DNA of 64,000 nt from Alphaproteobacteria bacterium (GCA_030066595.1 JASJBI010000020.1:1-64000); one strand, 5' to 3'. Shown: positions 30,186 to 39,803, counted from the stretch's first letter. Numbers and translations: made by a program. The notes: generated by a model not told the origin, from the sequence alone.

Positions 30186-30972
30186 TCGTGCGCGCAAAGC
30201 CTTGCTGGATCGCCTCGTCCAGCGCCGCGCGCTCGTCCGCGGTGGCGTCCGCGAGACGCGGACCCAGGCCCATATCCACCTGCGCCTGCCAGAACGGCTG
30301 GGCGGCCGGGATCTGCGGCGCGAACCTTAGGCTGACCTCCTTGGCGTCCGCGAAGCCTGCTTCGGCCATGAGCGCCGCGAGCCGGCCGCTCTCGGCAAAG
30401 GCGAACGGCGTCTCGTAGTCGATCTTCTCGTCTTCGGCGCCGAACACGTCGGCGGCGGCGCCGGCCAGCACGTCGAACATCGTGCACTCGGCGCGCGGTC
30501 CCCAGACCATGAAGGCGGCGCGGCCGCCGGCAACCAGAACGCGCCGGACCTCGGCGAGGGCGCGCTCGGGGCGGGGGCTGAACATCAGACCGAACCGGCA
30601 GGTCACCCGGTCGAAGCGCGCATCGTCAAAGGGCATGGCCTCCATGTCGACGATCTCGAACCCCATGTTGGCGAGCCCGGCCGCCTTCGCCCGGCGCTCG
30701 GCTCCGGCCAGCATTTCACCGGACAGATCGGACGCGCAGACCGTGCCCTCCGGGGCGACCAGGCGGGCGATGGTTAGGGCCGGCTCGCCGGCGCCGGAGG
30801 CGAGATCGAGCACATGCTGTCCCGGCTGGATGCCGGCGGCCTCGAGCATGGGACGGTTGAGCGTGTCCGCCATCTCGGCGAGGGCGTCGGCATGGCGGTC
30901 CCAGTACTGGCCCCGCTCGCCCCATATGCGGCGGACGCTCTCCTTGCGGGCGTCCGCATCCTGGTCCTGCAT
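30118..30972 (-). CDS. Class I SAM-dependent methyltransferase
   Basis: 284 residues. SAM-binding motif VLDLASGAGEPAL, then an acidic strand end (CASDLSGEML) and FDRVTCRFGLMF, typical of UbiE/Methyltransf_11 enzymes acting on small molecules. The substrate is unknown. The 3' end overlaps pssA by 68 bases on the opposite strand; both frames look genuine because both C-termini keep plausible composition. Confidence 0.85.
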   Translation of the reverse strand: MQDQDADARKESVRRIWGERGQYWDRHADALAEMADTLNRPMLEAAGIQPGQHVLDLASGAGEPALTIARLVAPEGTVCASDLSGEMLAGAERRAKAAGLANMGFEIVDMEAMPFDDARFDRVTCRFGLMFSPRPERALAEVRRVLVAGGRAAFMVWGPRAECTMFDVLAGAAADVFGAEDEKIDYETPFAFAESGRLAALMAEAGFADAKEVSLRFAPQIPAAQPFWQAQVDMGLGPRLADATADERAALDEAIQQGFARTIKDGLYHLSMHARLGLGTAPAA

Positions 30973-31003
30973 GGTCTGGCCTCCTTGTGGCGCGGGCGGC
31001 GGG

Positions 31004-31468
31004 TCACTCGAAGTCGATGAAGCCGATGATCATGTCGATGTTCTGACCGTCCGAGGCAAGCGGGCAAATCAGCCGGCAATAGGTCATGTGTTCCTTGTCC
31101 GCATAGGTCGCCGTGAGCCGGGCATAGTGGGGCTTGCGCGTCTCGACCATCTCCAAATACCCGGGCAGCACCTCTTGCAGATAGTCGTCGTCATAGGCTT
31201 CATCCATCCACAAGCCCGAGATGTCGCGCCCAAAACGCTCGACGAGGGTGCTGCCGACCAGGCGAAAGCGAATCCGCGGCTTGCCGGCGTCCCAGACCAC
31301 ATCCGCCAGGAAAATCCGCGGCAACAACTTTGAGATGTCGATCGGGTCGACCTGTTTCCGGCTCGGCAGCCCGTCTTTCGGCTTCTTCGCCGCCCAGTAG
31401 GCGTAGAGCTCTCTGGCGCCCGGATGCCAGTCCGCCGGCGGCGCCATTTTTCTCGTCCGGCCCGTCAT
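31004..31468 (-). CDS. PAS_5-type PAS domain protein
   Basis: The ATG at 31468 has AGAGGGG upstream; a longer start at 31510 is less likely. 154 residues, mostly one PAS domain with LLPRIFLADVVWD and RFRLVGSTLVERFGRD, matching the PAS_5 family abundant in Rhodospirillales. No output domain is present, so it may act as a stand-alone sensor or adaptor. Confidence 0.8.
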   Translation of the reverse strand: MTGRTRKMAPPADWHPGARELYAYWAAKKPKDGLPSRKQVDPIDISKLLPRIFLADVVWDAGKPRIRFRLVGSTLVERFGRDISGLWMDEAYDDDYLQEVLPGYLEMVETRKPHYARLTATYADKEHMTYCRLICPLASDGQNIDMIIGFIDFE

Positions 31469-31680
31469 TTGCCCCTCTGACCACCCGCGGCCCTCTGGAC
31501 CGCTGTCCACCTTAGGCAGATCTACCTAGGTCCTATTTGAGGCCAATGGCGCGGCAAGGCAAGCGTTCCTTAACTGGCCGGGCGTAGCCTGCTGAGATCA
31601 GCGGCTCTAGAGGGGGATCTCCCATTCACGCTCTCCTCAAGTCTCTCCTGATCGGAGCGATCGTCGTAGGCGCGGGGATC

Positions 31681-32223
31681 GTGGGCTGGTGGCTCTCGGA
31701 ATCCTTGGGCAACGGCGGAGACCGCCTGCCGCCGGCCTCCGCATCGATCGCCGATGAGGTCGAGAGCGCCGCCAAGCCCCGCGAAGAGCCGGAGCCAGAT
31801 GCGGAGGTCGGGTCCGACGAGATGGTCATCCGGACCCGGCGTCAGGGGGCGCACCATGTGGTCGACGCGGAGCTCTTCGGGCCCGCGGGCGGTTCGGTCG
31901 AGGTCGAGCTGGTGGTGGACACCGGGGCGAGCCTGCTGGTGCTGCCGGCATCGTTGATCGATCAGCTCGGGATCGACCCCCTCGAACTGGAGCCGGGGCG
32001 GGCGCAGACCGCACGCGGGGTCGTGCGCACGCAGCTCGGCCGGCTCGATCGGGTCTCGCTGATGGGCGAGGGCGATCAAGTGGCGTCCGACGACGTGGAA
32101 GTGGCCTTCGTGCGCGACGGGCATCTCGGCGGCATGGCGCTCTTGGGGATGAGCTTTCTTGGCCGGTTCCGCCTGATGATCGATGACGCAGAGGATTCGA
32201 TCACGCTGATCGAGCGTTATTGA
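31681..32223 (+). CDS. Membrane-anchored retropepsin-like aspartyl protease
   Basis: 180 residues from GTG 31681, but a better start may be ATT at 31624: AGGGGGA sits six bases before it and the extra 19 residues complete a membrane helix (LLKSLLIGAIVVGAGIVGWW). The catalytic motif is VVDTGASLLVLP (Asp80 counted from GTG). One Asp motif per chain means it works as a dimer, like retroviral proteases and the TIGR02281 bacterial family. The domain should face the periplasm. Confidence 0.8.
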   Translation: MGWWLSESLGNGGDRLPPASASIADEVESAAKPREEPEPDAEVGSDEMVIRTRRQGAHHVVDAELFGPAGGSVEVELVVDTGASLLVLPASLIDQLGIDPLELEPGRAQTARGVVRTQLGRLDRVSLMGEGDQVASDDVEVAFVRDGHLGGMALLGMSFLGRFRLMIDDAEDSITLIERY

Positions 32224-32265
32224 TCCGACTGGCCGGCCCCCGCCGGCCTCCCTATAACTCCCGGC

Positions 32266-33195
32266 ATGGAAACGGTCCTGAACGTCGCCTTCCCGGTGTT
32301 CGCGGTGACCCTGTGCGGCTATTTGGCGGGCCGGTTCGGCGTCCTGGGACCGGCCAGCTCCGAGGCGCTCAATCGGTTCGTGTTCTATTTCGGCCTGCCG
32401 CCGCTGTTCTTCATCTCCATGGCGCGTGTCCCGGTCGCCGAGGTGCTGAACTGGCCGTTCATCGGCGCCTTTTGCGTCGCCACCGCGGCAACCGCGGCGA
32501 TCGCCTGCGCGGGCGGCCGGCTCATCTTCGGCGTGCGCGGGGCCCCCTTGAGCCTGCACGGGCTGAGCGCCGTGTTCGGCAACACCGGCTATATGGGCAT
32601 CCCGATCTTCATCGCCGCCTTCGGCCCGGAGGGCGCGCTGCCGGCGATCGTGTCCACGGTGATCGGCGCGGCTCTGGTCCTGGGAATCTCGCTGATCTTC
32701 CTGGAGCTGGGGCGGATCGAGGGTGCGCCCGTGGCCCGGCTCGGCGAGACGTTCCGGGCCGTCCTCCTCAATCCCCTGCTGCTGGCGCCGGTGGCGGGCC
32801 TCCTGGTCTCGGCCCTGGGCATCGCGGTACCGGTGCCGATCGCCCGGCTCTGCGACCTCTTGGGGGCCGCGGCCGCGCCGGGCGCGCTCTTCGCCATGGG
32901 CATGTTCCTGGTCGGCTGTCCGGTCGCCGCGGGGCTCGGCGAGGTCTCCTGGCTGGTGGTCATGAAGCTCGCCGTCCAGCCGCTCCTGACCTGGTGGCTG
33001 GTGACCGCGGTCTTTCCGGTGGAGCCCTTCTGGGCCGCCTCGGCCGTCGTGCTCGCCGGTCTACCGACCGCGACGCTGGTCTTCGTCCTCGCCCAGCAAT
33101 ACGGCGTCTACACCCAGCGCAGCTCGTCCGTGATCCTGATCTCGACCGTGATCTCGGTCGTGACCGTCTCCGCGAGCATGCTGTTGTTGGCCTGA
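32266..33195 (+). CDS. AEC-family transporter
   Basis: 309 residues and about ten hydrophobic helices. The start LNVAFPVFAVTLCGYLAGRF and the GNTGYMGIPI segment in the first half are typical of the auxin efflux carrier (AEC) family, which in bacteria exports organic acids or similar solutes. The substrate is not predictable. It starts 42 bases after the aspartyl protease gene. Confidence 0.88.
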   Translation: METVLNVAFPVFAVTLCGYLAGRFGVLGPASSEALNRFVFYFGLPPLFFISMARVPVAEVLNWPFIGAFCVATAATAAIACAGGRLIFGVRGAPLSLHGLSAVFGNTGYMGIPIFIAAFGPEGALPAIVSTVIGAALVLGISLIFLELGRIEGAPVARLGETFRAVLLNPLLLAPVAGLLVSALGIAVPVPIARLCDLLGAAAAPGALFAMGMFLVGCPVAAGLGEVSWLVVMKLAVQPLLTWWLVTAVFPVEPFWAASAVVLAGLPTATLVFVLAQQYGVYTQRSSSVILISTVISVVTVSASMLLLA

Positions 33196-33222
33196 GCGCG
33201 CCCGCGGCGCGCCGCCCGCCGC

Positions 33223-33768
33223 TCAGTCGAACAGGGCGTCGATATCGGACTGCGAGATGGCCTCGCCGGGGAGCTGCGGGCCGTCCAGCAGCACCTCGTC
33301 CGGGTCTTTGGCCGCGGCCGCGTCGCCGGCCAACTTGTCGGCCAGGTCCTCGATCTCGTCGCGGCCCCAGAGCTCGACCATGGCGTCGACATGCTTGGCG
33401 ACAAAATCCAGGGACCCCATGACCTTGGAGATCCGCTGGCCGGTGATGTCCTGGAAGCTGCAGGCTTCCAGCATCTGGGTGGTCTGCTCGGTGATCGAAT
33501 CGCAGAGCTCGTTGCGGGCGTCGGCGCTCTCGGCTTCGCGCAGCTTGTCGACCGAGGTCTCGACCGATTCGGTGGCCTGCAGGATCGTGTTGGTGGCGTT
33601 CTCGGTGGCCTCGACGATGGCGTCGAGCTGCACGGTCATGCCGGAGAAGGTCTTGGGATTGCCGCCTTCATGCTTGGAGATGGCGGTGATCTCTTCGCGC
33701 AGCCGCTGGATGTATTGGAACAGGTTAAGGATTTCCGAACGGAGCTGCGCTTCGGGAATTTCGGTCAT
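33223..33768 (-). CDS. cheZ: Chemotaxis phosphatase CheZ
   Basis: 181 residues from the ATG at 33768. It is a long helical protein with SFQDITGQRISKVMG, in which Asp107 and Gln111 match the catalytic Asp and Gln of E. coli CheZ, and a C-terminal ISQSDIDALFD peptide that in CheZ docks on CheY. It dephosphorylates CheY-P and resets the flagellar switch. It stands apart from any che operon in the window. Confidence 0.88.
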   Translation of the reverse strand: MTEIPEAQLRSEILNLFQYIQRLREEITAISKHEGGNPKTFSGMTVQLDAIVEATENATNTILQATESVETSVDKLREAESADARNELCDSITEQTTQMLEACSFQDITGQRISKVMGSLDFVAKHVDAMVELWGRDEIEDLADKLAGDAAAAKDPDEVLLDGPQLPGEAISQSDIDALFD

Positions 33769-33926
33769 TGTCGCCTCGTCTCGCCTCGACGCCCATTGGG
33801 ATCGGCGCATCCTAGGAATTAACCTTCAACAAATGGTTACGAGCAGGCGTCGGGGCAGCAGTGCCGGCGCGGTCGCCGGGCGCGTCGACGCTCGCCGAAG
33901 GCTCATATCACCGAGAAGTGTAAGTT

Positions 33927-34000
33927 TGGCTGGGGGACCTGGATTCGAACCAGGACTGCGCGGTCCAGAGCCGCGAGTTCTACCGTTAAACTATCCCCCA
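33927..34000 (-). tRNA. tRNA-Gln (CUG anticodon)
   Basis: A 74-nt cloverleaf on the minus strand: acceptor TGGGGGA / TCCCCCA, anticodon stem CGCGG/CCGCG with loop CTCTGGA (anticodon CTG), T-loop GGTTCGAATCC, and an encoded 3' CCA. The discriminator base is G. Confidence 0.95.
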
Positions 34001-34237
34001 ATCGGGCCACGCGCGCGGCGTCGCATTGGAGCGCGGGGCAGGGCGCCCGGGGCGCCGCCGGCAGGCCATAGCATGGCCCTCTTTACACGCGGTTAAACAT
34101 ATGGCGGACGCCGCCCGCGCGCGCAACCCGGAATCCGCCTGCGTCAGCGCCTGCCATCACCATTGGCCTGCGGACAAGCCTTTGTATACAGTGCGCCACG
34201 GAGGGACGACAAGACGACGCAGGGAGCAAGTCGCGCC

Positions 34238-35308
34238 TTGGCCGACGTAACCGGCAGCACGAGCGAAGCGGGCAGACAGCGGCGCCAGCCCGGCGCGCGC
34301 AGGCGTCCGCGCCGAGCCGGCAAGAAACCGGCGCCGCCCCTTTACGCGGCGGTCGATCTGGGCACCAACAATTGCCGTCTGCTGGTGGCCCGGCCGCACG
34401 GGCGCGGCTTTCGCGTGGTCGACGCGTTCTCCCGCATCGTGCGCCTCGGCGAGGGCCTGGCCGAGCGCAGGGAGCTGTCGCAGGCGGCGATCGACCGCAC
34501 GCTCTCGGCGCTCAAGGTATGCGCCCGCAAGATCCGGCGGAACGGCGTGTCGCGGGCGCGCAGCGTGGCGACAGAAGCCTGCCGCCGGGCGCGGAACTGC
34601 GGCGATTTCCTCACCCGGGTCGAGCGGGAGACCGGCCTCAAGCTCGAGATCATCAGCGCCCGGGAGGAGGCGGATCTGGCCTTCAAGGGCTGCCTGCCAC
34701 TGTTGGACGGCGCGGCCCGGGAAGGGCTGGTCTTCGACATCGGCGGCGGCAGCACCGAGCTGATCCGGCTCGAACGGGACGGCGACGACCATCGGCTCCT
34801 GACCTCGGTCTCACTGCCCTTCGGCGTGGTCAACCTGTCCGAGCGGTTCGGCGGCCGGGATCTCGCCCCCTCCGCCTATCAGACGATGGTGGCGTCGGTG
34901 GCCGAGATGATGGCGCCGATGACGGATCGGGTCGGGCCGCAGACCCCCGGCGGCAACGGTCAGATGCAGCTCATCGGCACCTCCGGCACGGTCACCACGC
35001 TGGCCGCCATGCATCTGCGCCTGCCGCGGTACGACCGGACCAAAGTGGACGGCCGCTATCTCAGCTTCGCCGATCTCGCCGCGGTTCGCGGCCGCCTGCT
35101 GGCGATGAGCTATGAGGACCGGGTCGGGCTCGCCTGCATCGGCCGGGACCGGGCGGACCTTGTCCTGGCCGGCTGCGCCATCCTCGACGCCATCTGCCAA
35201 ATGTGGCCGGCCGGGCGGCTGTGCGTCGCCGACCGGGGGCTCCGGGAGGGCATTCTGCTGGGCCTGATGCGGCCGCACTGCGCGGCGGTGCGGCGGGCGC
35301 GCGGCTGA
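34238..35308 (+). CDS. Ppx/GppA family phosphatase
   Basis: The TTG at 34238 (AGGGAG upstream) gives 356 residues; a TTG at 34163 is possible. A basic, disordered N-terminus of ~35 residues precedes the ASKHA fold: AAVDLGTNNCRLLVA, FDIGGGSTELI and GTSGTVTTLAA. Family members hydrolyse polyphosphate ends or pppGpp to ppGpp. At this length it lacks the C-terminal HD-like domain of long Ppx enzymes. It is followed immediately by rlmE, a common alphaproteobacterial pairing. Confidence 0.88.
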   Translation: MADVTGSTSEAGRQRRQPGARRRPRRAGKKPAPPLYAAVDLGTNNCRLLVARPHGRGFRVVDAFSRIVRLGEGLAERRELSQAAIDRTLSALKVCARKIRRNGVSRARSVATEACRRARNCGDFLTRVERETGLKLEIISAREEADLAFKGCLPLLDGAAREGLVFDIGGGSTELIRLERDGDDHRLLTSVSLPFGVVNLSERFGGRDLAPSAYQTMVASVAEMMAPMTDRVGPQTPGGNGQMQLIGTSGTVTTLAAMHLRLPRYDRTKVDGRYLSFADLAAVRGRLLAMSYEDRVGLACIGRDRADLVLAGCAILDAICQMWPAGRLCVADRGLREGILLGLMRPHCAAVRRARG

Positions 35309-35324
35309 CCCCCGCGATGGCGCG

Positions 35325-36005
35325 ATGAGCCGGGCGCGCGGCGGACGGCCGGGCGGGCGCGGAACCACGGTGCGGGTGCGCACGGCGCGCGGCCGCAAGG
35401 CGTCCTCGACCCGATGGCTGCAGCGCCAGCTCAACGATCCCTATGTGGCCGAGGCCAAGAAGCGCGGCTACCGGTCGCGGGCCGCCTTCAAGCTCATTCA
35501 GATCGACGAGAAGTTCCATCTGCTGCGTCCGGGTGCCACGGTGCTGGACCTCGGCGCCGCGCCGGGCGGCTGGAGCCAGGTCGCCGCCGAGCGGGCCGGG
35601 TCCGGCCATGTGGTCGCGGCCGACAGCCAGGCGATGGAGCCGATCGCCGGCGTCACGGTGCTGCGCCTCGACATCTTCGACGCCGACGCCGAGACGCGCC
35701 TGCGCGATGCCCTGCCGGACGGCGCCGATCTGGTGCTGAGCGACATGGCGCCCGCCGCGACCGGCCACCCGGACACGGATCATCTGCGCATCGTCGCCCT
35801 GGTCGAGGCGGCCTTCGCCGTCGCCGAGGGACTGCTCAAGCCCGACGGCGCCTTCGTCGCCAAGGTCCTGCAGGGCGGCACCGAGGGGGAACTCCTGGCG
35901 ACGCTCAAGCGGCGCTTCCGCTCGGTCAAGCACATCAAGCCCGCCGCCAGCCGCCAGGACTCGCGGGAGATGTATGTGGTGGCGCAGGGCTTTCGCGAGG
36001 GCTAG
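35325..36005 (+). CDS. rlmE: 23S rRNA U2552 2'-O-methyltransferase RlmE
   Basis: 226 residues. The Lys-Asp-Lys-Glu catalytic tetrad is visible: Lys56 (AAFKLIQID), Asp140 (LVLSDMAP), Lys180 (FVAKVLQGG) and Glu215 (SREMYVVA), with SAM motif VLDLGAAPGGWSQVA. It methylates U2552 in the A-loop of the large ribosomal subunit. The basic N-terminal extension is usual in this class. It starts 16 bases after the ppx/gppA gene. Confidence 0.95.
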   Translation: MSRARGGRPGGRGTTVRVRTARGRKASSTRWLQRQLNDPYVAEAKKRGYRSRAAFKLIQIDEKFHLLRPGATVLDLGAAPGGWSQVAAERAGSGHVVAADSQAMEPIAGVTVLRLDIFDADAETRLRDALPDGADLVLSDMAPAATGHPDTDHLRIVALVEAAFAVAEGLLKPDGAFVAKVLQGGTEGELLATLKRRFRSVKHIKPAASRQDSREMYVVAQGFREG

Positions 36006-36045
36006 CAGCCTGCTGAGAAGACGGCCTGGACTGACCGCCCTTACG

Positions 36046-36125
36046 TCATCCTTCGAGACGCCGCCTTCATCCTGAGGAGGCCTGCAAGGCCGTCTCGAAG
36101 GAGAAGGCGGCTCCTCAGGATGAAG
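36046..36125. repeat. Dispersed palindromic repeat, copy 2
   Basis: It has the same modules as the copy at 22695 (TCATCCTTCGAGACG, TCCTGAGGAG, CGTCTCGAAGG, CTCCTCAGGATGAAG) but nested, giving one long imperfect hairpin between the convergent rlmE and threonine ammonia-lyase genes. Confidence 0.85.
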
Positions 36126-36167
36126 AGATCAGTACGGGGATGGGGCATTCAACAAGTCGCTGGCCCG

Positions 36168-37406
36168 TCAGGCGGTCGCCGCGGTGCCGCCGAGCACCCG
36201 CGCGGGGTAGCCCGCCCCGGTCAGCGCGTTCACGATCTCCTCGATGTGCTCCGGGTCCCGCGTCTCCACGACCACGTCCAGATCCGCCATCTTGACCGGC
36301 ACGTCGTAGAACAGCCGTTGATGGTAGACCTCGACGATGTTGCCGGCCGACTCCCCGATCAGACCGGCCACCTTGGCGAGCGCCCCGGGCTGGTCCGTGA
36401 TCTCGATGCGGAAGCGCGCCAGACGGCCGGAGAGGGCCAGCCCGCGCATCAGGATCGTGGCCAGGATCCGGGAATCGATGTTGCCGCCGCAGATGACCAG
36501 GCCGACGCGACGCCCGGCAAACTGCTCCTTGTTCGTGAGCACGGCGGCGAGCCCGGCCGCGCCGGCCCCTTCGGCGACCGTCTTCTCGATCTCGATCAGC
36601 ATCAAGACGGCCCGTTCGAGCGCCGCTTCCTCGACCAAGAGAATGCGTTCGACAAGGGCCTCGACGATCGGCCGCGTGAGCGCGCCGGGTGTCTTGACGG
36701 CGATGCCTTCGGCGATGGTCGTCCCGCCCGAGGTCGGCGTCCGGTGATGCAGGGCCTGATACATGGAGGGGTAGAGGGTCGCCTCGACGCCGACGATCTC
36801 GATCTCGGGCTTGATCGCCTTGGCGGCGATGGCAATGCCGGAGATCAAGCCGCCGCCGCCGATCGGACAGACGATCGTGTCCAGCTCCGGGTCCGCCTCG
36901 AGCATTTCCAGGGCGATCGTGCCCTGTCCCGCGATGATCTTGGGGTCGTCAAAGGGGTGAATGAAGGTGAGCCCTTCCTGATCCATGATCTCATGCGCCA
37001 CGGTGGCCGAGTCGTCCAGAGTATCGCCACGCAGGATCACGCGCGCGCCGAAATTGCGGGTGTGGATGACCTTGTTGAACGGCGTCTGGCGCGGCATCAC
37101 GATGGTCGCCGGAATGCCCAACGTTTGGGCGTGATAGGCGACGCCCTGGGCGTGATTGCCGGCCGACATGGCGATCACCCCGCGCTGTTTCTGCTCCTCC
37201 GTAAGCGAGGCGAGCTTGACGTACGCGCCCCGGTCTTTGAACGAGGCGGTGTACTGCAGGTTCTCGAACTTGAGCACGATCTCGCAACCGCACAGCTTGG
37301 ACAGCACCCGGGACGGGCTCATCGGCGTCTTGATCACCGCGCCTTCGAGCAGTCTGGCGGCATCCCGAATATCGTCGATCGTGACGGCAAGGGGTGGCGT
37401 TTCCAT
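36168..37406 (-). CDS. Threonine ammonia-lyase (ACT-containing)
   Basis: 412 residues. PLP lysine Lys57 in ASFKDRGAYV, glycine/Asn loop SAGNHAQGVAYH and the CPIGGGGLISG phosphate loop identify a fold-type II dehydratase. The C-terminal ~80 residues (FRIEITDQPGALAKVAGL) form an ACT domain, likely for feedback control. It deaminates threonine (or serine) to 2-oxobutyrate. The length fits the TdcB-like/ACT form more than classical biosynthetic IlvA (~510), so both ilvA and tdcB names are possible. Confidence 0.9.
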   Translation of the reverse strand: METPPLAVTIDDIRDAARLLEGAVIKTPMSPSRVLSKLCGCEIVLKFENLQYTASFKDRGAYVKLASLTEEQKQRGVIAMSAGNHAQGVAYHAQTLGIPATIVMPRQTPFNKVIHTRNFGARVILRGDTLDDSATVAHEIMDQEGLTFIHPFDDPKIIAGQGTIALEMLEADPELDTIVCPIGGGGLISGIAIAAKAIKPEIEIVGVEATLYPSMYQALHHRTPTSGGTTIAEGIAVKTPGALTRPIVEALVERILLVEEAALERAVLMLIEIEKTVAEGAGAAGLAAVLTNKEQFAGRRVGLVICGGNIDSRILATILMRGLALSGRLARFRIEITDQPGALAKVAGLIGESAGNIVEVYHQRLFYDVPVKMADLDVVVETRDPEHIEEIVNALTGAGYPARVLGGTAATA

Positions 37407-37409
37407 TTG

Positions 37410-39803
37410 TTATTTCCTTTCTTCGGCCTCCATCGGGGTCAGCACCAGGCGCCGCCCGCCCTTGGCGAGCAGGGTCTCGCGTCCGTGCCCAAGGACAAGA
37501 TACTCCGAATCCGCCCAGCGCCGGTTCAGGTCGCCATAGTGCGACGACAGCGGGTTGCCGGACTGCCCGGCCGCCTGCATGAACAGAGAGCGCGACAGAT
37601 CGGAGAGATCGTAGACGGCGCGCAAGCCGGCGCCGTGCACGTGCCGAAATGGGTCGTCGTCATCCGCGAAGGCGGTGGTGCCCCGGTTGACCGTGTAGTC
37701 GCCACCATGGGTGGCCGCCCCGAAGGTCGCGTGGCGGCCCACCACCGGCACCAGCTCCAGGACCCGGTGGCGAAACACGGCGCGATGGGCATCGCCCCAA
37801 CGCCAGGCGGTGATGTCGTCGCCATAGCGGGCCGACAGCTTGGCCAGCGCATCCGCCAGGGCCTGGACGATGCGCCTGTCGCAGCCGTCCGAGGCGTCCC
37901 CCGCAGCTGGGTCTGCACACCATCGGCCGCCCTCGGCCAGCATGCCTCCCAGCACCTGCGGACGCAGCCGCATGTAATCCTTGAGGTGCTCGCCCAAGAG
38001 CGGCGCGTAGAGCAAGCGGCTCAGCTCGCGGAGCCAAGCGGTGAAAAGGAGCGGCTCCGGACGGGTCCGATCCATGCGGCCGTCCCAGGCGGCCAGCAAG
38101 TCGTGCGCCGCGCGGCCTTTCGGATCCGACGGTTCGGCGCGCAGCATCCGCGGCAGCAGTTCGCGCGCCGCGAGCGAAAGGGCGTCGGATTGCAGCGCGG
38201 CCGTCCCGCCGAGAGAGAACTTCGGCCGCTCGGCCAGGAGCTGCTCAATCCGTCGGGCGCGATAGGGGGCCTCCCACTCCCGACTGATCAGATAGGGGTA
38301 GTCGGGCGCCGTGATCCGGTTGTTGGCGTTGACCAGGACGCCGTCCGCCGGGTTGTAGGCCTGCGGCAACCTGTCGAACGGGATGAAACCCATCCAGTCG
38401 TGCTCGCCGGTCCAGCCCGGCACCGGCATGAAGCCGTCGCCCTTGCCGCGGATCGGAATGCGCGCCGGCGCGTAGAAACCGATATTGCCGTCGACATCCG
38501 CGTAGACCATGTTCTGCTGCGGCGCCTGCCAGTGCGACAGCGCCGCCTTGAACTCGCTCCAGTTCCCGGCGTGATTGAGCCGATAGCCGGCCTCCGCCGT
38601 GTGGTTCTCACCGTTGAGGAAAGCCGCCGCCAGGACGAGTACGTGGCCCTCTCCGGCAACCGCCGGGGCGTCGCCGATGACGTCATTCAGCACCGGGCCG
38701 TGCCGGGTCTCGCGCACGGTCATCGCCACGTCCGCATCGCCCCGCACCCGGATGACCTCGGTCCGCGTCACAAACGGCTGCGGCCCGTCCGGGGTCAGAT
38801 AGCGGCTGGGATCGGCCGGATCGAGCTTCTCGATGAAGAGATCCTGCTGGTCGCCATTGGTCGTGGTGAAGCCCCAGGCGATGCGCCGGTTGTGGCCGAG
38901 AATGACGAAGGGCACGCCGGGCACCGTCCCGCCGGTCACGGCGAGCTCGGGGGTCTCGATGCGCACGAGATACCAGAGCCCGGGCGCCGAAAAGCCGAGA
39001 TGGGGATCGTTGGCCAGGATCGGCTTGCCGGTCTCCGATCGGCGGCCGTCGACCACCCACTGGTTCGAAGCGCTCACATGCCGTGTTTCGCTCGGGAGAG
39101 CGGCCCGCAGCTGGTCGAGCGGCAGGCGGCGATAGAGCCCGGCCTGGCGCTGCAGGGTGATCGGGGCCTGCGCCGGGTAACCCGGGTAGAGCACCGAGAG
39201 CGCTTCCGCGTCGATCTTCCGAGCCAGCTGCGCCCGCAGCAGCTCCCGCCGCCAGTTGCCCGAGAGCTGCAGCGACATGAGCCCGCCCCAGACGATCGAG
39301 TCGACCGGGCGCCAGGGCTCTGGATCGTGCTGCAGCAACAGGAACTCCGGCGGCAGCGACCCCCGATGCCGCGCGATCCAGCTGTTGACGCCGGCCGCGT
39401 AGGCGTCGAGGGCGCGGCGGGCCTCCGCCGACAGGCCGGCCAGGCTGGCCTCGGCCAACCGGCCAACACCAAGCGTGCGCATGAAGCGGTCGATCCCCAG
39501 ACCCCGCTCGCCGATCACTTCGGCAACGCGGCCCTGCGGAACCCGCCGGTTCATCTCCATCTGCCAGAGCCGGTCCTGGGCGTGCACGAAGCCCAGGGCG
39601 AAGAACGCATCCGTCTCGGTTTCGGCGAAGATGTGCGGCACGCCGTCCTTGTCCCGGATGATCTCGACCGGCGCCGTGGGTCCGTTGACGGCGAGGATGC
39701 CCCGGGTCTCGGGCAGAGATGTGCGCAGCCAGAACCAGCCGGCAGATCCGACAAGGATCAGCAGAACCGCGACCAGACCGAGCCCCCGCCAGAGCCACTT
39801 CAC
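37410..39803 (-). CDS. Penicillin acylase family (Ntn hydrolase) protein
   Basis: 797 residues. An N-terminal anchor (LVAVLLILVGSAGWFWLR) precedes the alpha chain; the new N-terminus after self-processing is likely Ser246 in SASNQWVVDG, matching the S-N-x-W start of penicillin acylase beta chains. DPHLGFSAPGLWYLVRI follows as in the family. Members hydrolyse amide bonds in penicillins, acyl-homoserine lactones or other N-acyl compounds; the substrate here is unknown. It sits 3 bases upstream of the threonine ammonia-lyase start. Confidence 0.9.
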   Translation of the reverse strand: MKWLWRGLGLVAVLLILVGSAGWFWLRTSLPETRGILAVNGPTAPVEIIRDKDGVPHIFAETETDAFFALGFVHAQDRLWQMEMNRRVPQGRVAEVIGERGLGIDRFMRTLGVGRLAEASLAGLSAEARRALDAYAAGVNSWIARHRGSLPPEFLLLQHDPEPWRPVDSIVWGGLMSLQLSGNWRRELLRAQLARKIDAEALSVLYPGYPAQAPITLQRQAGLYRRLPLDQLRAALPSETRHVSASNQWVVDGRRSETGKPILANDPHLGFSAPGLWYLVRIETPELAVTGGTVPGVPFVILGHNRRIAWGFTTTNGDQQDLFIEKLDPADPSRYLTPDGPQPFVTRTEVIRVRGDADVAMTVRETRHGPVLNDVIGDAPAVAGEGHVLVLAAAFLNGENHTAEAGYRLNHAGNWSEFKAALSHWQAPQQNMVYADVDGNIGFYAPARIPIRGKGDGFMPVPGWTGEHDWMGFIPFDRLPQAYNPADGVLVNANNRITAPDYPYLISREWEAPYRARRIEQLLAERPKFSLGGTAALQSDALSLAARELLPRMLRAEPSDPKGRAAHDLLAAWDGRMDRTRPEPLLFTAWLRELSRLLYAPLLGEHLKDYMRLRPQVLGGMLAEGGRWCADPAAGDASDGCDRRIVQALADALAKLSARYGDDITAWRWGDAHRAVFRHRVLELVPVVGRHATFGAATHGGDYTVNRGTTAFADDDDPFRHVHGAGLRAVYDLSDLSRSLFMQAAGQSGNPLSSHYGDLNRRWADSEYLVLGHGRETLLAKGGRRLVLTPMEAEERK

